Below are positions 37,321 to 48,861 of a DNA stretch of 64,000 nucleotides, piece after piece. Every line of letters starts with the position of its first letter. Position 1 is the stretch's first letter. Made by a program: the position numbers and the translations under genes. The notes under the pieces are model-generated. The model ran no database searches and was not told the DNA's origin. It saw only the letters and a program-made list of their open reading frames with translations. Source of the DNA: Epiperipatus broadwayi (lineage: Eukaryota; Onychophora; Udeonychophora; Euonychophora; Peripatidae). The stretch covers positions 1,054,001-1,118,000 of the forward strand of contig JAQFVV010012446.1 of the NCBI GenBank assembly GCA_028023455.1, read 5' to 3'.

Positions 37321-38926
37321 TTATTTTTCTTCTCTTGATAAAGAATTCTGTAACATTCTGTGCCTTTTTTCTATTGTCCTTTGTACGTGAGATATACGGT
37401 CTCCATTGGGATCACATACTTCCATGATGATCAAAAATTTGTCAAGATGCATGAAGGCTTCATTCATATTCTTGATGGTCAAACTCTTAACAATAAGTTC
37501 ATTATCATGTTCTTCTTCATTTTGTATTTCATTCATCTCTTGTAGTTTAATCAAGTCTGCATTTGGCAGAGATTCTGAGTGAGATTGTATTAACTCATCA
37601 ATATCTTCATCATTGAAATCTCAATTTAATTCATTCATTATATTGATTATTTCAGTTGTGATATCTTCAGGAGTTTCTTCAATGTCCATAGAAACATTCA
37701 TCATTTGTGGATATATATTTTTCCAACAACCTTTCATTGTTGACTCTCTTATTTCAGCCCACACATCCCCAATAATATTTATTACATTCCATATATTATA
37801 ACATTTCCAAAAATCTCTTAGTGTAGGTCCACCTTCCTTGTCAATTGCCTTGATTGCTTAAGTCATTAATCTTGTCATATAATACTGCTTAAAAGTAGCT
37901 ATCACAGTTTGGTCCATAGGTTGTATTTCACTTGTAGTATTGGGAGGAATAAACACAACATTAACTTCTGGATATAAATTTTGCAGGGATTTTGGATGTC
38001 CAAGAGAATTGTCTAAGAACAATAGTGTTTTAAAATGATAAATTATTCTCACTACAATATTGCCTAACAGAAGGCACAAAATGATGTGAGAACCAATCTT
38101 AAAAAGCTATGCAATAGCCCAGGCTTTAGGATTTGATTTCCAAATGACTGGAAGCATTCTTTTATCTTTCCCTTTCAATGCTCTAGGATTTTCTGTCTGA
38201 TAAATTAGCACTGGCTAAAATTTAAAATCACCAGCTAAATTAGCTCCAAGAAGCAATGTTAATTTGTTTTTAGAAGGTTTATGCCCAGATGCAACTGATT
38301 CTTCCTTTGCTAAATATGTATGTGCAGGCATCTTTTTCCAAAATAATCCCGTCTCATCTACATTGAAGACTAGGCATGGAAAATAAGCTCCATCTTTAAT
38401 GATTTTAGAGAAAGTGGAAATAAATTCACTGGCAGCTTTCTTATCTGCACTGGGACCGTCCCCAGTACATTTAATATTATGTAAAGAATATCTCATTTTA
38501 AATTTATGAAACCAGCCATTGCTTACTGCAGAGTCTTCTTTTAATTCTTTTTTCCAATCTCCATGCAAACTAAGAGCCTTAACTTGAATAATTGATAAAC
38601 TCACTGGGATGCCTTTTTGATGTTGATCTTCAATCCATAAAGCTAAAGATTTCTCATTTCATCCATTACTCTGTCGTGTCTTTTTGAAACAATCTTTGAA
38701 AAATATTTCCACAATTTTTAACATATTCCTTAATTTTGTTCTTGTTTTTCACAATTGTATATATTGTTGGTTGGTTTAAATTACCCAAACGTGCAATTGA
38801 AGCAAAAGATTCACCATTTTCAGAATGTCTAATTATATCTATTTTTGTCTCGGTCGTTTGGGGTTTATGAGACCTTGATTTCTTTTTAGTTGTATCAACA
38901 CTCCTGTTTTTTCGTTTCTCACTCAT
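37321..38926 (-). pseudogene. Tigger transposase, disrupted
   Basis: The N-terminal part (38926-38666) is a CENP-B-type helix-turn-helix with KIDIIRHSENGESFASIAR and NQPTIYTIVKNK. The frame then shifts by one near 38660, and an in-frame TGA lies near 38655. The DDE domain follows in another frame: NVDETGLFWKKMP (first Asp near 38358), LFLDNSLGHP (second Asp near 38013) and PPNTTSEIQPMDQTVIATFK (third Asp near 37914). A further stop interrupts the region near 38215. The C-terminal acidic tail runs to 37321. The catalytic Asp residues remain but the frame is broken at least three times, so no active protein is expected. Tigger relatives include TIGD genes and CENP-B. Confidence 0.93.
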
Positions 38927-39290
38927 GTTTAATTAATAAGAATGAAAAAATTCACCAAAACAGAAATATATACAATGCATATGCAATGTAATTGCGCACA
39001 AACTACTTTTTAAAAAAAGCACTAATCAAGACAGTTCGTAACGATGCTAAAAATAAAAGTAATCAATGTCAGTGACATGGGAAGATTTACTGTATTTTAT
39101 ATAGGTTTTTATTGTTCACTAAAATATACTTTTAATTATTTTCTAAATTCCAAAGTTTATCTTTCTTTAGAAAATAATTCAATTACAAATGTACGTAAAT
39201 AGTTTTTTTTATCATATGCATAGATAAAGGTCTAAAGTCTAAAAGCGATTACGTAATAAGAAATGTTTGTAACTCGTTTGTAACTCGAAT

Positions 39291-39313
39291 GTTTGTAACT
39301 AGGGAACTTCCTG
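39291..39313. repeat. Tigger right terminal inverted repeat
   Basis: Reverse complement of the left terminal repeat with two mismatches; followed by the target dinucleotide TA. Confidence 0.9.
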
Positions 39314-41229
39314 TATATAGATCAATAGTATAAAAAAAAAAAAGAGTACCTCTATCTTTATTAAATGTAATTATATCTACTTTAGAGCAAAGAATTTCTT
39401 CTGTAATTAACTGATTTCTAAGACATCTTTTCCATATTCATACAGCCAAATGGAATACCAATAATTTTAATGTTTTTATGCATATATTGTCAAATATTAA
39501 ACCATATCATTCATAAGTTAATGTTATATTAAAAAAATATTAATTACATATATAAAAATATAATAATTACACCTATATAATGTTGTATGTCCATTCTTAC
39601 AAATTTATTTTGTCTTGTATTTCTTAAAAGAAACTTTCCATCTAGCTATGACTACTGAATATCTTTTTTCAATTATTTTTTTTAATTATTATTATTATTA
39701 GAATTTTTAAATTAGATACAACTTTGTTTTTATACGCTTCAAAAAAATCCATATAGGTGAGAGAACTATTATAATACTGAATAAACATGAAATATAAAAA
39801 TATTCAATTGTGATTTAATTTAACAATATAATTACATAAAGTTTAATGCTTTTTCGATAATTGTCAATAACATATGAACTTATCATGCAGGCCTGTATAC
39901 ATGTATAGCTATGAAGTGCAGAATCTGTAGGGTAAATAGTTAAACATATTTGATATAAACATGAATTTATAATAATCTCAAAAAGTTACATAAAATTTAG
40001 CATCCAACATTATATAAAATATTAAAAAAACCAATATGAATAGAATACTACACAAGAGTTTAAGTACTTGTGTTATAAATTATTTTGAATTATTTTACTT
40101 ATGTTACTATATAAATATTTGTATGTGTGTGATATTATATATTTGTGTGTGTGAAGTTGAGTTATTATATACAAAGATTACATAAATTAACACCAAAACT
40201 ATTAATATTTGCTACTGCCAATCGTACTTTTACTTCTTTTTTTTGGAAGGGGAATAAAGTAGGATAATTGAGTTAATATTTTTTCCTTCCTTTCAACATT
40301 CCCACTAATTTGACATGGCAATTTAACAACTGATCGGGACAATAGTACTCCTGGCATAGGCCTGAAAGTAAAATTGTGACATTTTCTTGCAGTAATTTAT
40401 ATAAATTTAATGTGTCCAAAGATTACTGCGAAGTTCTTTGTATCAAATTTTGCATTTTAAATGCACGAATAATCAATTTTATATTTTTTATCAGTGTATG
40501 AAAATATGCATTTCTTAAGATCATATTTCAATAAAGTTTTTAACACAATTAAGGAAATTACAAATAAACCATATATCATTTATAGAAATACTCATTTTAG
40601 ACATATTAGGTGAATGAAATCCGAGTAGAATAATTTTAGCGAATTCATTCCCGATGATTATACTTATTAATTCAATTCAAATATCCTGTTAAATAAGAAA
40701 TTTCTAATACTAATATTACAATTGATGAATACATAGCTTATTCAAACCTACAACAAAATCTATCACCCTCAATCTAAACCTTCATTTAAACAAATACATC
40801 TCCTCTTAAGATTCAGTTTTCATCAAATTAAAATAAAAAATTTAATTTATGATCCCTTATAAAATATATTAATGCACAGGCATCGAATATAAATTTACTT
40901 TTTTTAATCTAACACATGAAGATTTTTCAAACATCCTTTTTTCTTAAATGCACTACTCTTTTTGATCACTAATTTAAAAAAGCCGTCAGTTGTTAATTTC
41001 ATATTTCTATCTTTTCCCACAGATGATCATAAATTTGTAGAATGAATTGTTTTCTTGTTACTATTCTACCTTGAACTTCCATAAAATTAATTTTTCATCA
41101 TTTCCTTATCAAATATTTTTTCTATCCTGTAACTATTAAAACTTTGGGACCAGTTAAATTTCAGCTATTATCTTAAAAATATGTCTAAATATTACAATCA
41201 CAATTAGCCAACTCCTTTAAGCCTTAAAC

Positions 41230-41305
41230 TGTATGGAGAGTTTTACCTTGTTTAATAACAATTATGTGCTAGTATAAGAGATAGTGATCATGTGATGTTT
41301 AGTCC
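41230..41305. repeat. Foldback arm fragment
   Basis: GTATGGAGAGTTTTACCTTG, TTTAATAACAATTATGTGCT and GTGATCATGTGATGTTTAGT closely match the outer right arm of the 15.7-16.3 kb foldback. A solitary arm end of about 75 bases. Confidence 0.8.
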
Positions 41306-44300
41306 TTTAAGCCTTCTTACAAAACAATTGTACTCAAAAATTGTCTGTACTTTGAACAATTTTTTTAATCATACCTTTAAAATTTAATAAAGCATTTGGG
41401 GATGGTGGAGGGTACGTTTTATAAATGATTAACTTAAGATGATAAATTTTTTACAATTTTGAGTTTATACAAATGAGATCTTTTTCATAAGTATATGAGA
41501 AATTCTTTATGTTTAAATTACAATTCTGAACAGACTATAAATCAGTCTTTTGGAATTAAAGTGTGTATTCATAATATTGTAGTCAACGACTATGATTTAT
41601 ATAAATTTATGGCACAAACGCTTTGGATAAAACCAAGGCTTTTGATAAAAGAGTTATAGGCATATCTCAATAAGTTTCCTTCTTATTAGACATTTCACAT
41701 TTTTTCAAAATTCAAGTTAGAATGATAGCATTTTAACTGATATCTTTCTTACTCAAGTTTAGGTTGTTCTATAAAGATATATGCTTCCTCCAAATTCTAC
41801 TTTTTTTATACCAAAATCCCTATTTTATCCTTATTTAATCCAATTTGCAGTTTTGCTGATTATACCATAATATATTCTATGTTATATTTTTCACCACCAA
41901 TCTTTATCTTCACTTTGTACATGGAAAAAAAATTTCTCTAGTTCTTATATTGCACTTTTTCTCTACAACTTTGGATTTTTTGCAGAATATTGTTGCCTGT
42001 TATGAATCATTCATATTATATTTGACATTTTGAAAAAATATAAACTAACTTAAAAATTACAAACTTCATAATTTTGCCAAAATCATTTAACCATTTTAAA
42101 TTCTATAAGTGTGTGCATTCATTATCAATTTCTAGTCTATTTTATTACATCACAACTTAATAACTTCACCAAAATTCATTTAACCATTTAAATTCTTTAA
42201 GTGTGTATATTCATAATCAATTCCTAAAATCTATTTTGAATTAAGAATTTATATGGTATCATCTGGAACTTAATGATGTCTAAGCTCTTCTTTTTCATTT
42301 TTAATGATGATTTACTCAATTTTTCTAACTTATTTGTAAACAGTTGTAAGAGATGGCTTACAACCAACCTTCACACCTATCCTAGTTTTTTTTTTTTTTC
42401 CCACAATGTTTGAATTCAACTCAAGTGGTAGGCAAATAAAATATCCTACATACCTGCTTATACACATGAAGTATATACGTATATAAACATACATATAAAC
42501 TAATATGTTTGTCTATTTGTAGAAATTAACTTTTTTTTTTCTTCAATTAATATCATTAACTAAAATAACAATTAATTGACTTATAGGACAACAATAATCA
42601 AAGGTCAAAATTTATATGATGTCAAAATAGTTGCTAGGTGATCGAATTTCAATAATGAAGACTAAATAAAAATAATAATAATGTTTTATATATATATTTT
42701 TTTTTATTAAGTTGTAACAATAGGTTTTAGCTAGCACGAGAAAAATAATCTAGTGCTTACTTCACTTGTGGTCTAACAGTAGAACTGTCAAGACATAAAT
42801 AAAAAGTCTTTTTTTTTTTTTTTTTTAAAAAAAAGAAAATATTCAGCATTTAAAAAGGAAAGAAAACAGTAAGAATGTGTATTTTAAAATTTAATGTCGA
42901 TAGTTTAAAATTAATACAAAATCTTTATAATTTGGATAGAAGGAAACTGGAAATTTAAACTTTAATAATTAGCAGGAATGAACTAGTGACTTAATTTATT
43001 CTGCAAGATTGAATTTGTTATTATGGAAATAATGCAAAAGAAATGTGAAACTACTAGAAATTGACTTTTTTTTTTTTTTTTAAAAAAGCAATTTTTATAT
43101 ATATTTAAGGCACAATAAATAATAGTCAATTATAAAGGAATCATTACAATGTGTGTGGTGTAAAAAAACCAATACTAGCAATGTTCCAAAGCTAGCTTAG
43201 ATATCATTATAAAATGATCCATCAAAATGTCTATTTTACAAAACGCTAGTGAATATCAATCTTCATTGGATTTATATATGTTCAAAAGAGGTAATTTGTA
43301 TGTGCTTGTTTTAACCAAGCAGCAGATATAAAATATCAACAGAGTTGGTGAACAAGAACATTAGGCATGGAGATGGACATTTAAGTTTATAAACTCTTAA
43401 CTGTGGACACAATGCTTGCTTTCCTCAGGATAAATATATATTTTGATTCACGTGATTTTTATTTATTTATTTTGCTTTTATTATTTCTATTTGAAAGTTC
43501 ATGTATTGTATTTTTTTTTTTATTGTGTATTCAAGATTCATTTTTAGATTCGATCACCTGCATGTTGAAAGTGGGAGCAGTGAGTATCATATGTTGATAT
43601 ACAAAGGGGAGTAGAGATCATAGTTAATAAAAATATGAATAATTTTTAATAAAAGTAAATTTACAGATCTCTCTAGAAAATCAAGATTGATTTAACATAG
43701 CGATCTCAAGTAAGTTTTCTTTTATATATATTTAACATTGAGGGAAAACTTTATGACAAACAAAACTATATTAATTACTAATAAGTTTTTAATAATATCT
43801 AATTGTAATTATTTTATTTATGAATGCATAATTAATCAACTTGAATAAATGGTCTTTTACTTATCTTTTATTAATTTTACTATGACTTACATACACATAT
43901 AGATGGGAGTTGGGACTATATATCTTTCTTTTTTTAATTTTTTTTTTTAAAAAGTTATAAATATATTTACCCCAACCTAGAAATATCATTTTAATAAGCA
44001 TATTAGTGGGATAGAGTTAAAATTACTGAACTTTCATTTTCTTTTTCTGTTTGTTTTAGATATATATATTTAGTGATGACATTTTGTATATGCTGTACTT
44101 CGAAGTATTTGTTTCTATAGTGTAAATAAAGATTAATTGAGGACAGATTTCCAGAATAAAATCTGAGAGAAATCTATGTATTAAGTCATAAAAATGATAA
44201 TAGACCATTCTTGTAAAATTAATATATATATATTTTTTTTGATAAATATTTGTTATTATATGTTTAGAGTATTAATAAATGTATAGAGTTGTTTAACCCA

Positions 44301-44324
44301 ATCTGATCTCTTTTTGATTATCAC

Positions 44325-44455
44325 CATCATCATTACACATTCATATTATTAAAAGTTTCATCATCATTATCATTAAGAATTTACACTATTAAAGGTTTGA
44401 TGATGATCATCATCATTATATGTTGCTCTTCTAATTGATTGATCATCATCAACAC
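44325..44455. repeat. Imperfect ATC/GAT trinucleotide microsatellite
   Basis: Interrupted ATC runs on one side and a GATGATGATCATCATC palindromic centre near 44400 could fold. RTE tails elsewhere in the window are also ATC-rich, so this may be a relic tail. Confidence 0.7.
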
Positions 44456-44479
44456 TTTCTTTTTATCTATGCTTATATA

Positions 44480-44890
44480 TAGGCATATTTAGTTAATAAT
44501 TGAGTAGGTCCATCCCTGAAGAGAGCTGACTGCAAGAACTCCCTGAGTTTGAATTCCGTGGTGTAATGGGGCCCTAAAGGGGAGATGTAATGAACATGCA
44601 CTAGTTTAAGTTACATTAAAATGTTGTAAGTAAATGATAAGTTAGTATATTGAAAGTAAATATGACATGGAACTGGGCATTTCATTATGTCATCTTTAGC
44701 ATTTTATTCAAAGGCCTAGGTCTGACAGTAGTGAGATGCATTCCATTTATTATATGCCATTTCTTATTCTGTAATATCTGACACACCCAAATGGGATGTC
44801 GAATCATGAATTTAGGATATGACTTTGTTGTGAGTTGATCGACACATTGTATTCAAGTCATCCAACTACTGAGTCGTATTCGTGTCGTTG
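44480..44890. repeat. GC-richer segment, possible SINE-like repeat
   Basis: Contains GAGTTTGAATTCCG (B-box-like) about 75 bases in, and less AT-biased sequence than its surroundings. No second copy or tail was recognised, so the class is uncertain. Confidence 0.3.
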
Positions 44891-45292
44891 TATGGTGTAC
44901 TCCGCAGTTCCATTATACAATATTTTATAAACATCAATAGCTTAGATTGCAAAGTATATCTAGATATATATATTCAATTCTTATTAAATATATATATATA
45001 TATAACATTTCTTATATACTATGCAAACTTTCAAGTAAGTAAATACACAACAATAGTATTTAATAAACAAACACATGTGCATCTAAGTAGAATGCATGCA
45101 TATAAATATACAAAAGCAATACTTTTATTTTAAAAATGTCTTAAAATAGACAAACTCAATTTTTAACATTTAGAAGAAAAAAATACATATTTTCTTATTG
45201 TGTAGCACAGCAATAAAATCATACCACATTAAAAATACTCAAAAAAAAAAAAAAATACAATGCATAATCATAATTACGAAAAAGATACATAC

Positions 45293-45317
45293 CTTTACCC
45301 CCATCATCTTTTTCATC
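45293..45317 (-). CDS. SAFB: SAFB-like micro-exon (25 bases)
   Basis: Encodes DEKDDGGK plus one base of a Glu codon. The donor AAAG/GTATGTAT is good and the acceptor is TTATTTTAG. The phase is exactly that needed to enter the acidic exon at 32142 (giving GK-E-NISGK) and to follow the 48.8 kb exon. Its short length makes chance a concern, but agreement of both phases and the acidic-basic composition support it. Confidence 0.75.
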
Positions 45318-47431
45318 CTAAAATAAATAAATAAATCATATTAATATTAAACATTTTTGAAATGAAAATACTTGAATAAAAACAATTTATATGCAGCATA
45401 TATTTAGCCTTCACACATTATTTAGCTTTACCTTTAAAAAAATTTCCCTCAAATTTCAAAAATTTAAGCTCTTCTTTTTGCCCTCAATAATAAAATTGAC
45501 AAATATTCTTTTTTTTTTAAAAAAAATAAAAAATAAACCTATAAATAACAAAATTGGACTATATATCACAAAATTATCTAAAAAACAATTTAATCATAAA
45601 AAATTTTAATATCATACTAATTGGACTTTATCATTTTTTAAGATCCCTGATTACAAATTTAAATATACAATTAATAAACTAAATGTAAAAAGTTACAAGT
45701 CACATATGATGTCAAATCTTTGATTTTTTAAAAACTTCCCGCTCCTAATAGTTAACCACATCTGGATACTATTTATCTCTAACTCTTTGTTCCCCTTGTT
45801 GAAGCAAAAGAATTCATTGCTATTTTGGAAAATCATGTCTAAAACATAATAAGTCAGATATCAAATACAGTGATACTATAGTATTCATTATAATTTGATT
45901 TCAAGGAAACTAGCTGATGTAAATAAAAAAATAGTAGCTAGCACTCATTTACAATAAGTAGACTTCTTTACTAATCTACATATGTACAAACTTTTAAAAA
46001 TGTATTCATTATATAAACAACAAATGCTTTTCAATGTGTATAAACATACTTATAATACAACTTAATATTATCAATACAAATGATTTTTTAAAGAACTGAA
46101 TAAAATAATAAATTGTAAATAGGCAATTTACATTTACATGTTCTCACTCCAAATAAATTAATAAAATTTATGGTAACTTTTTTTCTTGGACATTTTTTTT
46201 AAATTTTATCTGATGCTCTCTCTTCATTATTCTTTCTTCAAAAACAAATGGTAGCTTCATAATTTTTTTTTTCCAATTAAATTCGTAATTTTTATTTTAA
46301 TGTTTAAAGAAAAAATTCAATTTTTTTTACTTTCTATGATCTCCATCCAACCAACATTAGGCTTTGAAACCATTTCAAATCTAATTTTTAGACTTTTTTA
46401 GAAAAATTTAAAAATGATACTATATGGAGATTGCCACGAGTGAATGATGACGTGATTCATCGAGACTGCAAGATTTAAGAGAATAATTCAAGACAAAATA
46501 ACCACCATCTAACAGAAAATAATATACATAAATGCTGGAATAACAAATTAATAGATTCCAGAAGCTCCATTTGTTGAGCAGTTTACATTGAAATACGTTA
46601 GTATATTTAGAAGGCCATTCAAAGTCGATGGCTTAGATAGAAATGATCATCAAATAAACAATTAAAATAATATAATAAAAATTAAAAACACAAATATAAA
46701 AATACATTTTAAAAAATTAACTGCTGTAAATACTGCAGTTGTATAACAATGAAAACTAAAATTCAATTTTTAAAATCATAAAATAAAATAGTAAATAAAA
46801 ATTGATAAAATTTTCAAATGGCTAACTTTCAGCAATAGTTCTATCTGTACTAACAGTCTCATCAAACCTTATAATAATATGCAATCAAGTTCTTTTCCAT
46901 CTGGTAATCCATAATTTGCTGTCAATAAACTCCTTTACAGGAATATGCTTCAATTACTTGACCTTCTTCACAAATGATCAACTCGTTATCATCTGCCATT
47001 TGATTAATCCATTTTACCGAGTTTTCATTTATTTCATGATGTTATACTGAAACTGCTCAATCTAGGAATCTCTTGGTCAACTACTTAGTTTTTAATTCAT
47101 TTTCTTTATCACTCTTTATTATAGGGATGCTATTTTCTTCACTTCAGTGGTTCATAATTAAAATTAATATTTGTACTCGTGCATAACATTTTTTTTTAAA
47201 TAGAACAAAGTGCAAAAATAATAATGAAAGCAAGTAAACTCATTTAAATTAAAGATATAAAAAATAAAATTTCATCACTTTCACATGGCCCCAAATTACT
47301 CAATATTGCATCAACAACATATTTTTTTCCCCATCACAACTATATCACTTAACATAAGCTTTAGTACACACAATGGTTAAATATCCAATATAAAAATTAT
47401 TTGTCCACAATGCTATTACTCACATATATAA

Positions 47432-47543
47432 TAATCAATCTAAATAAGATTGAAACAACTAATTATAATTACAACTATGAAAGCCAATTTGATAAATGAA
47501 CAATTGTAATCATAATTAGTTGTTTCAATCTTATTTAGATTAT
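47432..47543. repeat. Hairpin element with arms of about 34 bases
   Basis: TAATCTAAATAAGATTGAAA-like sequence and CAACTAATTATAATTACAA on the left are mirrored by TTGTAATCATAATTAGTTG and TTTCAATCTTATTTAGATTA on the right, around a loop of about 35 bases. MITE-like; borders approximate. Confidence 0.85.
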
Positions 47544-47549
47544 ATTAAG

Positions 47550-48140
47550 CTTTAGTAATTAATAGATGTCAGATAATAGTAATTAATAAATCCTTATCCA
47601 GTGCTATCCTAATCAATATTCCCAGATAAACTTCAAGCTTATGGCTTTCATCAGTGAGGGGCTTTGGATCTTAGACCACTGTCTGGACATTAAGAATTTA
47701 ATACACCTTACCTCTAACAACTATAATTTACCTGCTTCACTATCAAGCTATCTACCAGTTACTAAAACTTATAGTAGGTAGCATAGCTGTACTGAATAAA
47801 CCTAAGCATGCTATGCTGCTGAAACAACTGAGTAAGTTCGACTCGTGATAAAGTAGTGGTTTAATATCATTTCTGGTACAGGATAGAGATTCTATAATTG
47901 ATAATAGACTGAGGACCCTATAACATATACTGAGCTATTCTCCGATCAATATAACTATATAGGTAAATTGGCTCAGATTGAAATCATTAATTTGGGCTGA
48001 TAGCTTGATAGCGAAACAGATAGGAAAATGATGCTATTAGAGGAAAGGTGAACACTGGTCCAAAACGCAAAGCTTGAAACTAGACTAAGAATATTTGGAT
48101 AAGGATTTGTTAAGCATTTTCATCTAGCATCTATAAGTTA
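47550..48140. mobile_element. Second foldback element, about 590 bases
   Basis: The left arm AATCCTTATCCAG, CAATATTCCCAG, CTTCAAGCTT and GACCACTGT pairs with the right arm ACACTGGTCC, AAGCTTGAAA, AATATTTGG and ATAAGGATTTG in opposite order. A second inner pair is TTCACTATCAAGCTATC (47735) with GATAGCTTGATAGCGAA (48000). No coding capacity. It follows directly after the 47.4 kb hairpin, so the two may be one composite. Confidence 0.75.
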
Positions 48141-48829
48141 TTAAAACTTTCAGAAGTTGGTATGGTTGTAGTAAAGGAAATAAATGGTACTTTATTTAAT
48201 GACTCTATGGTTAGCCATTAGTATTCTGCCATTTTTATTATATATTCTCTTCAAATTTATTCATTTTTGATCACCATTTGTCTGCTTTAGAATTCTTTTA
48301 TGGCCCATAGCTAAAATTATTGCAGTATACACACATTAATTATTACAGGATACATATATCTAGAATGCTTTTTTAATATGTACAATATTTTCACCCTTAG
48401 ATAGAAAGAATAAGCCATCTAAATTGGTAATTAAGCTTTTACATAATAAAAAACATTTGCCATTCTAGTGTTTGTAGATTTAAATTTGTAGAAATCTAAA
48501 TTTAGTAACAAAAATGATCACTGTACAAATTATTTTCTCTATGAGATTATTATGCAAATAAAATTTACATTTGGTTAATTGCTTTATAATTTTTAATATT
48601 TTTATTTGATGACCAATTTTATTTTTCCCCCCAACTGAAGCTAAGATAACAAATGCCGCTCTATAGTATATGAGACATTAAAAACCATTAGTTTTGTTTT
48701 CTTGATTAATATAAGTAATAAAAATTTAGCTTTTCTCCAATTAGTGCTTTTGTTTTATTATAATGGAGTAATTTATTTATTTCCGTAAAAAGGCTATTAC
48801 ATGAAAGAAAGCTAAAAGTTACAACTTAC

Positions 48830-48861
48830 TTTTTGTCCATCGGGTCCAATAATATTTGTTT
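48830..48861 (-). CDS. SAFB: SAFB-like micro-exon (32 bases), 5'-most confident exon
   Basis: Encodes TNIIGPDGQK preceded by two bases of a split codon, and ends in phase 0 to join DEKDDGGK of the next exon. The donor is AAAA/GTAAGTTG and the acceptor ATTTAAG lacks a strong pyrimidine tract. The peptide itself is not family-diagnostic, so support comes from phase and the strong donor. Upstream exons, including the expected SAP domain, were not identified. Confidence 0.6.

Larger units (their letters stand above)
37137..39313 (-). mobile_element. Tigger-type (pogo superfamily) DNA transposon, 2177 bases
   Basis: The element has terminal inverted repeats: the left end is CAGACAGTTCCCTAGTTACA and the reverse complement of the right end is CAGGAAGTTCCCTAGTTACA. 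Both ends are flanked by TA (37135-37136 and 39314-39315), the expected pogo/mariner target duplication. A disrupted minus-strand transposase fills the interior. The right subterminal region has a TTTGTAACTCG/TTTGTAACTA repeat. Both borders can be placed to the base, which makes this the best-defined transposon in the window. Confidence 0.95.
32143..45292 (-). other. SAFB-like intron, 13.1 kb
   Basis: The largest visible intron. It holds a Tigger element (37.14-39.31 kb), a foldback arm fragment (41.2 kb), an imperfect ATC microsatellite (44.3 kb) and a GC-richer segment (44.5-44.9 kb). The stretches 32143-37136, 39314-41220, 41310-44320 and 44890-45290 are AT-rich, with T runs at 42390, 42810, 43065 and 43510, and show no supported gene. 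Confidence 0.8.
45318..48829 (-). other. SAFB-like intron, 3.5 kb
   Basis: Contains a hairpin at 47.43-47.54 kb and a foldback element at 47.55-48.14 kb. The stretch 45318-47430 is AT-rich with no recognised element. Confidence 0.7.
2658..48861 (-). other. SAFB: SAFB-like gene span (partial, nine joined exons)
   Basis: Nine minus-strand exons join with consistent phase into one frame of about 378 codons (1135 bases). Order: linker micro-exons, an acidic Ser/Thr-rich exon, an RRM over two exons, a basic linker, the VVMDKTKGEP block, then an Arg/Glu/Gln-rich segment. This order matches scaffold attachment factor B and SLTM, nuclear proteins that bind RNA through the RRM and matrix-attachment DNA through an N-terminal SAP domain, with roles in transcription and splicing. 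The SAP domain and the C-terminal Arg/Gly part are not in the joined exons. Visible introns range from 103 bases to about 13 kb and hold most of the transposons in the window. Identification rests mainly on the RRM and the block after it. Confidence 0.9.

Noticed and set aside
46840-47120. Possible decayed transposase on the minus strand (WINQMADDNEL-like)
   Set aside because: A few acidic phrases look protein-like, but stops are frequent and the blocks could not be placed in a known family.
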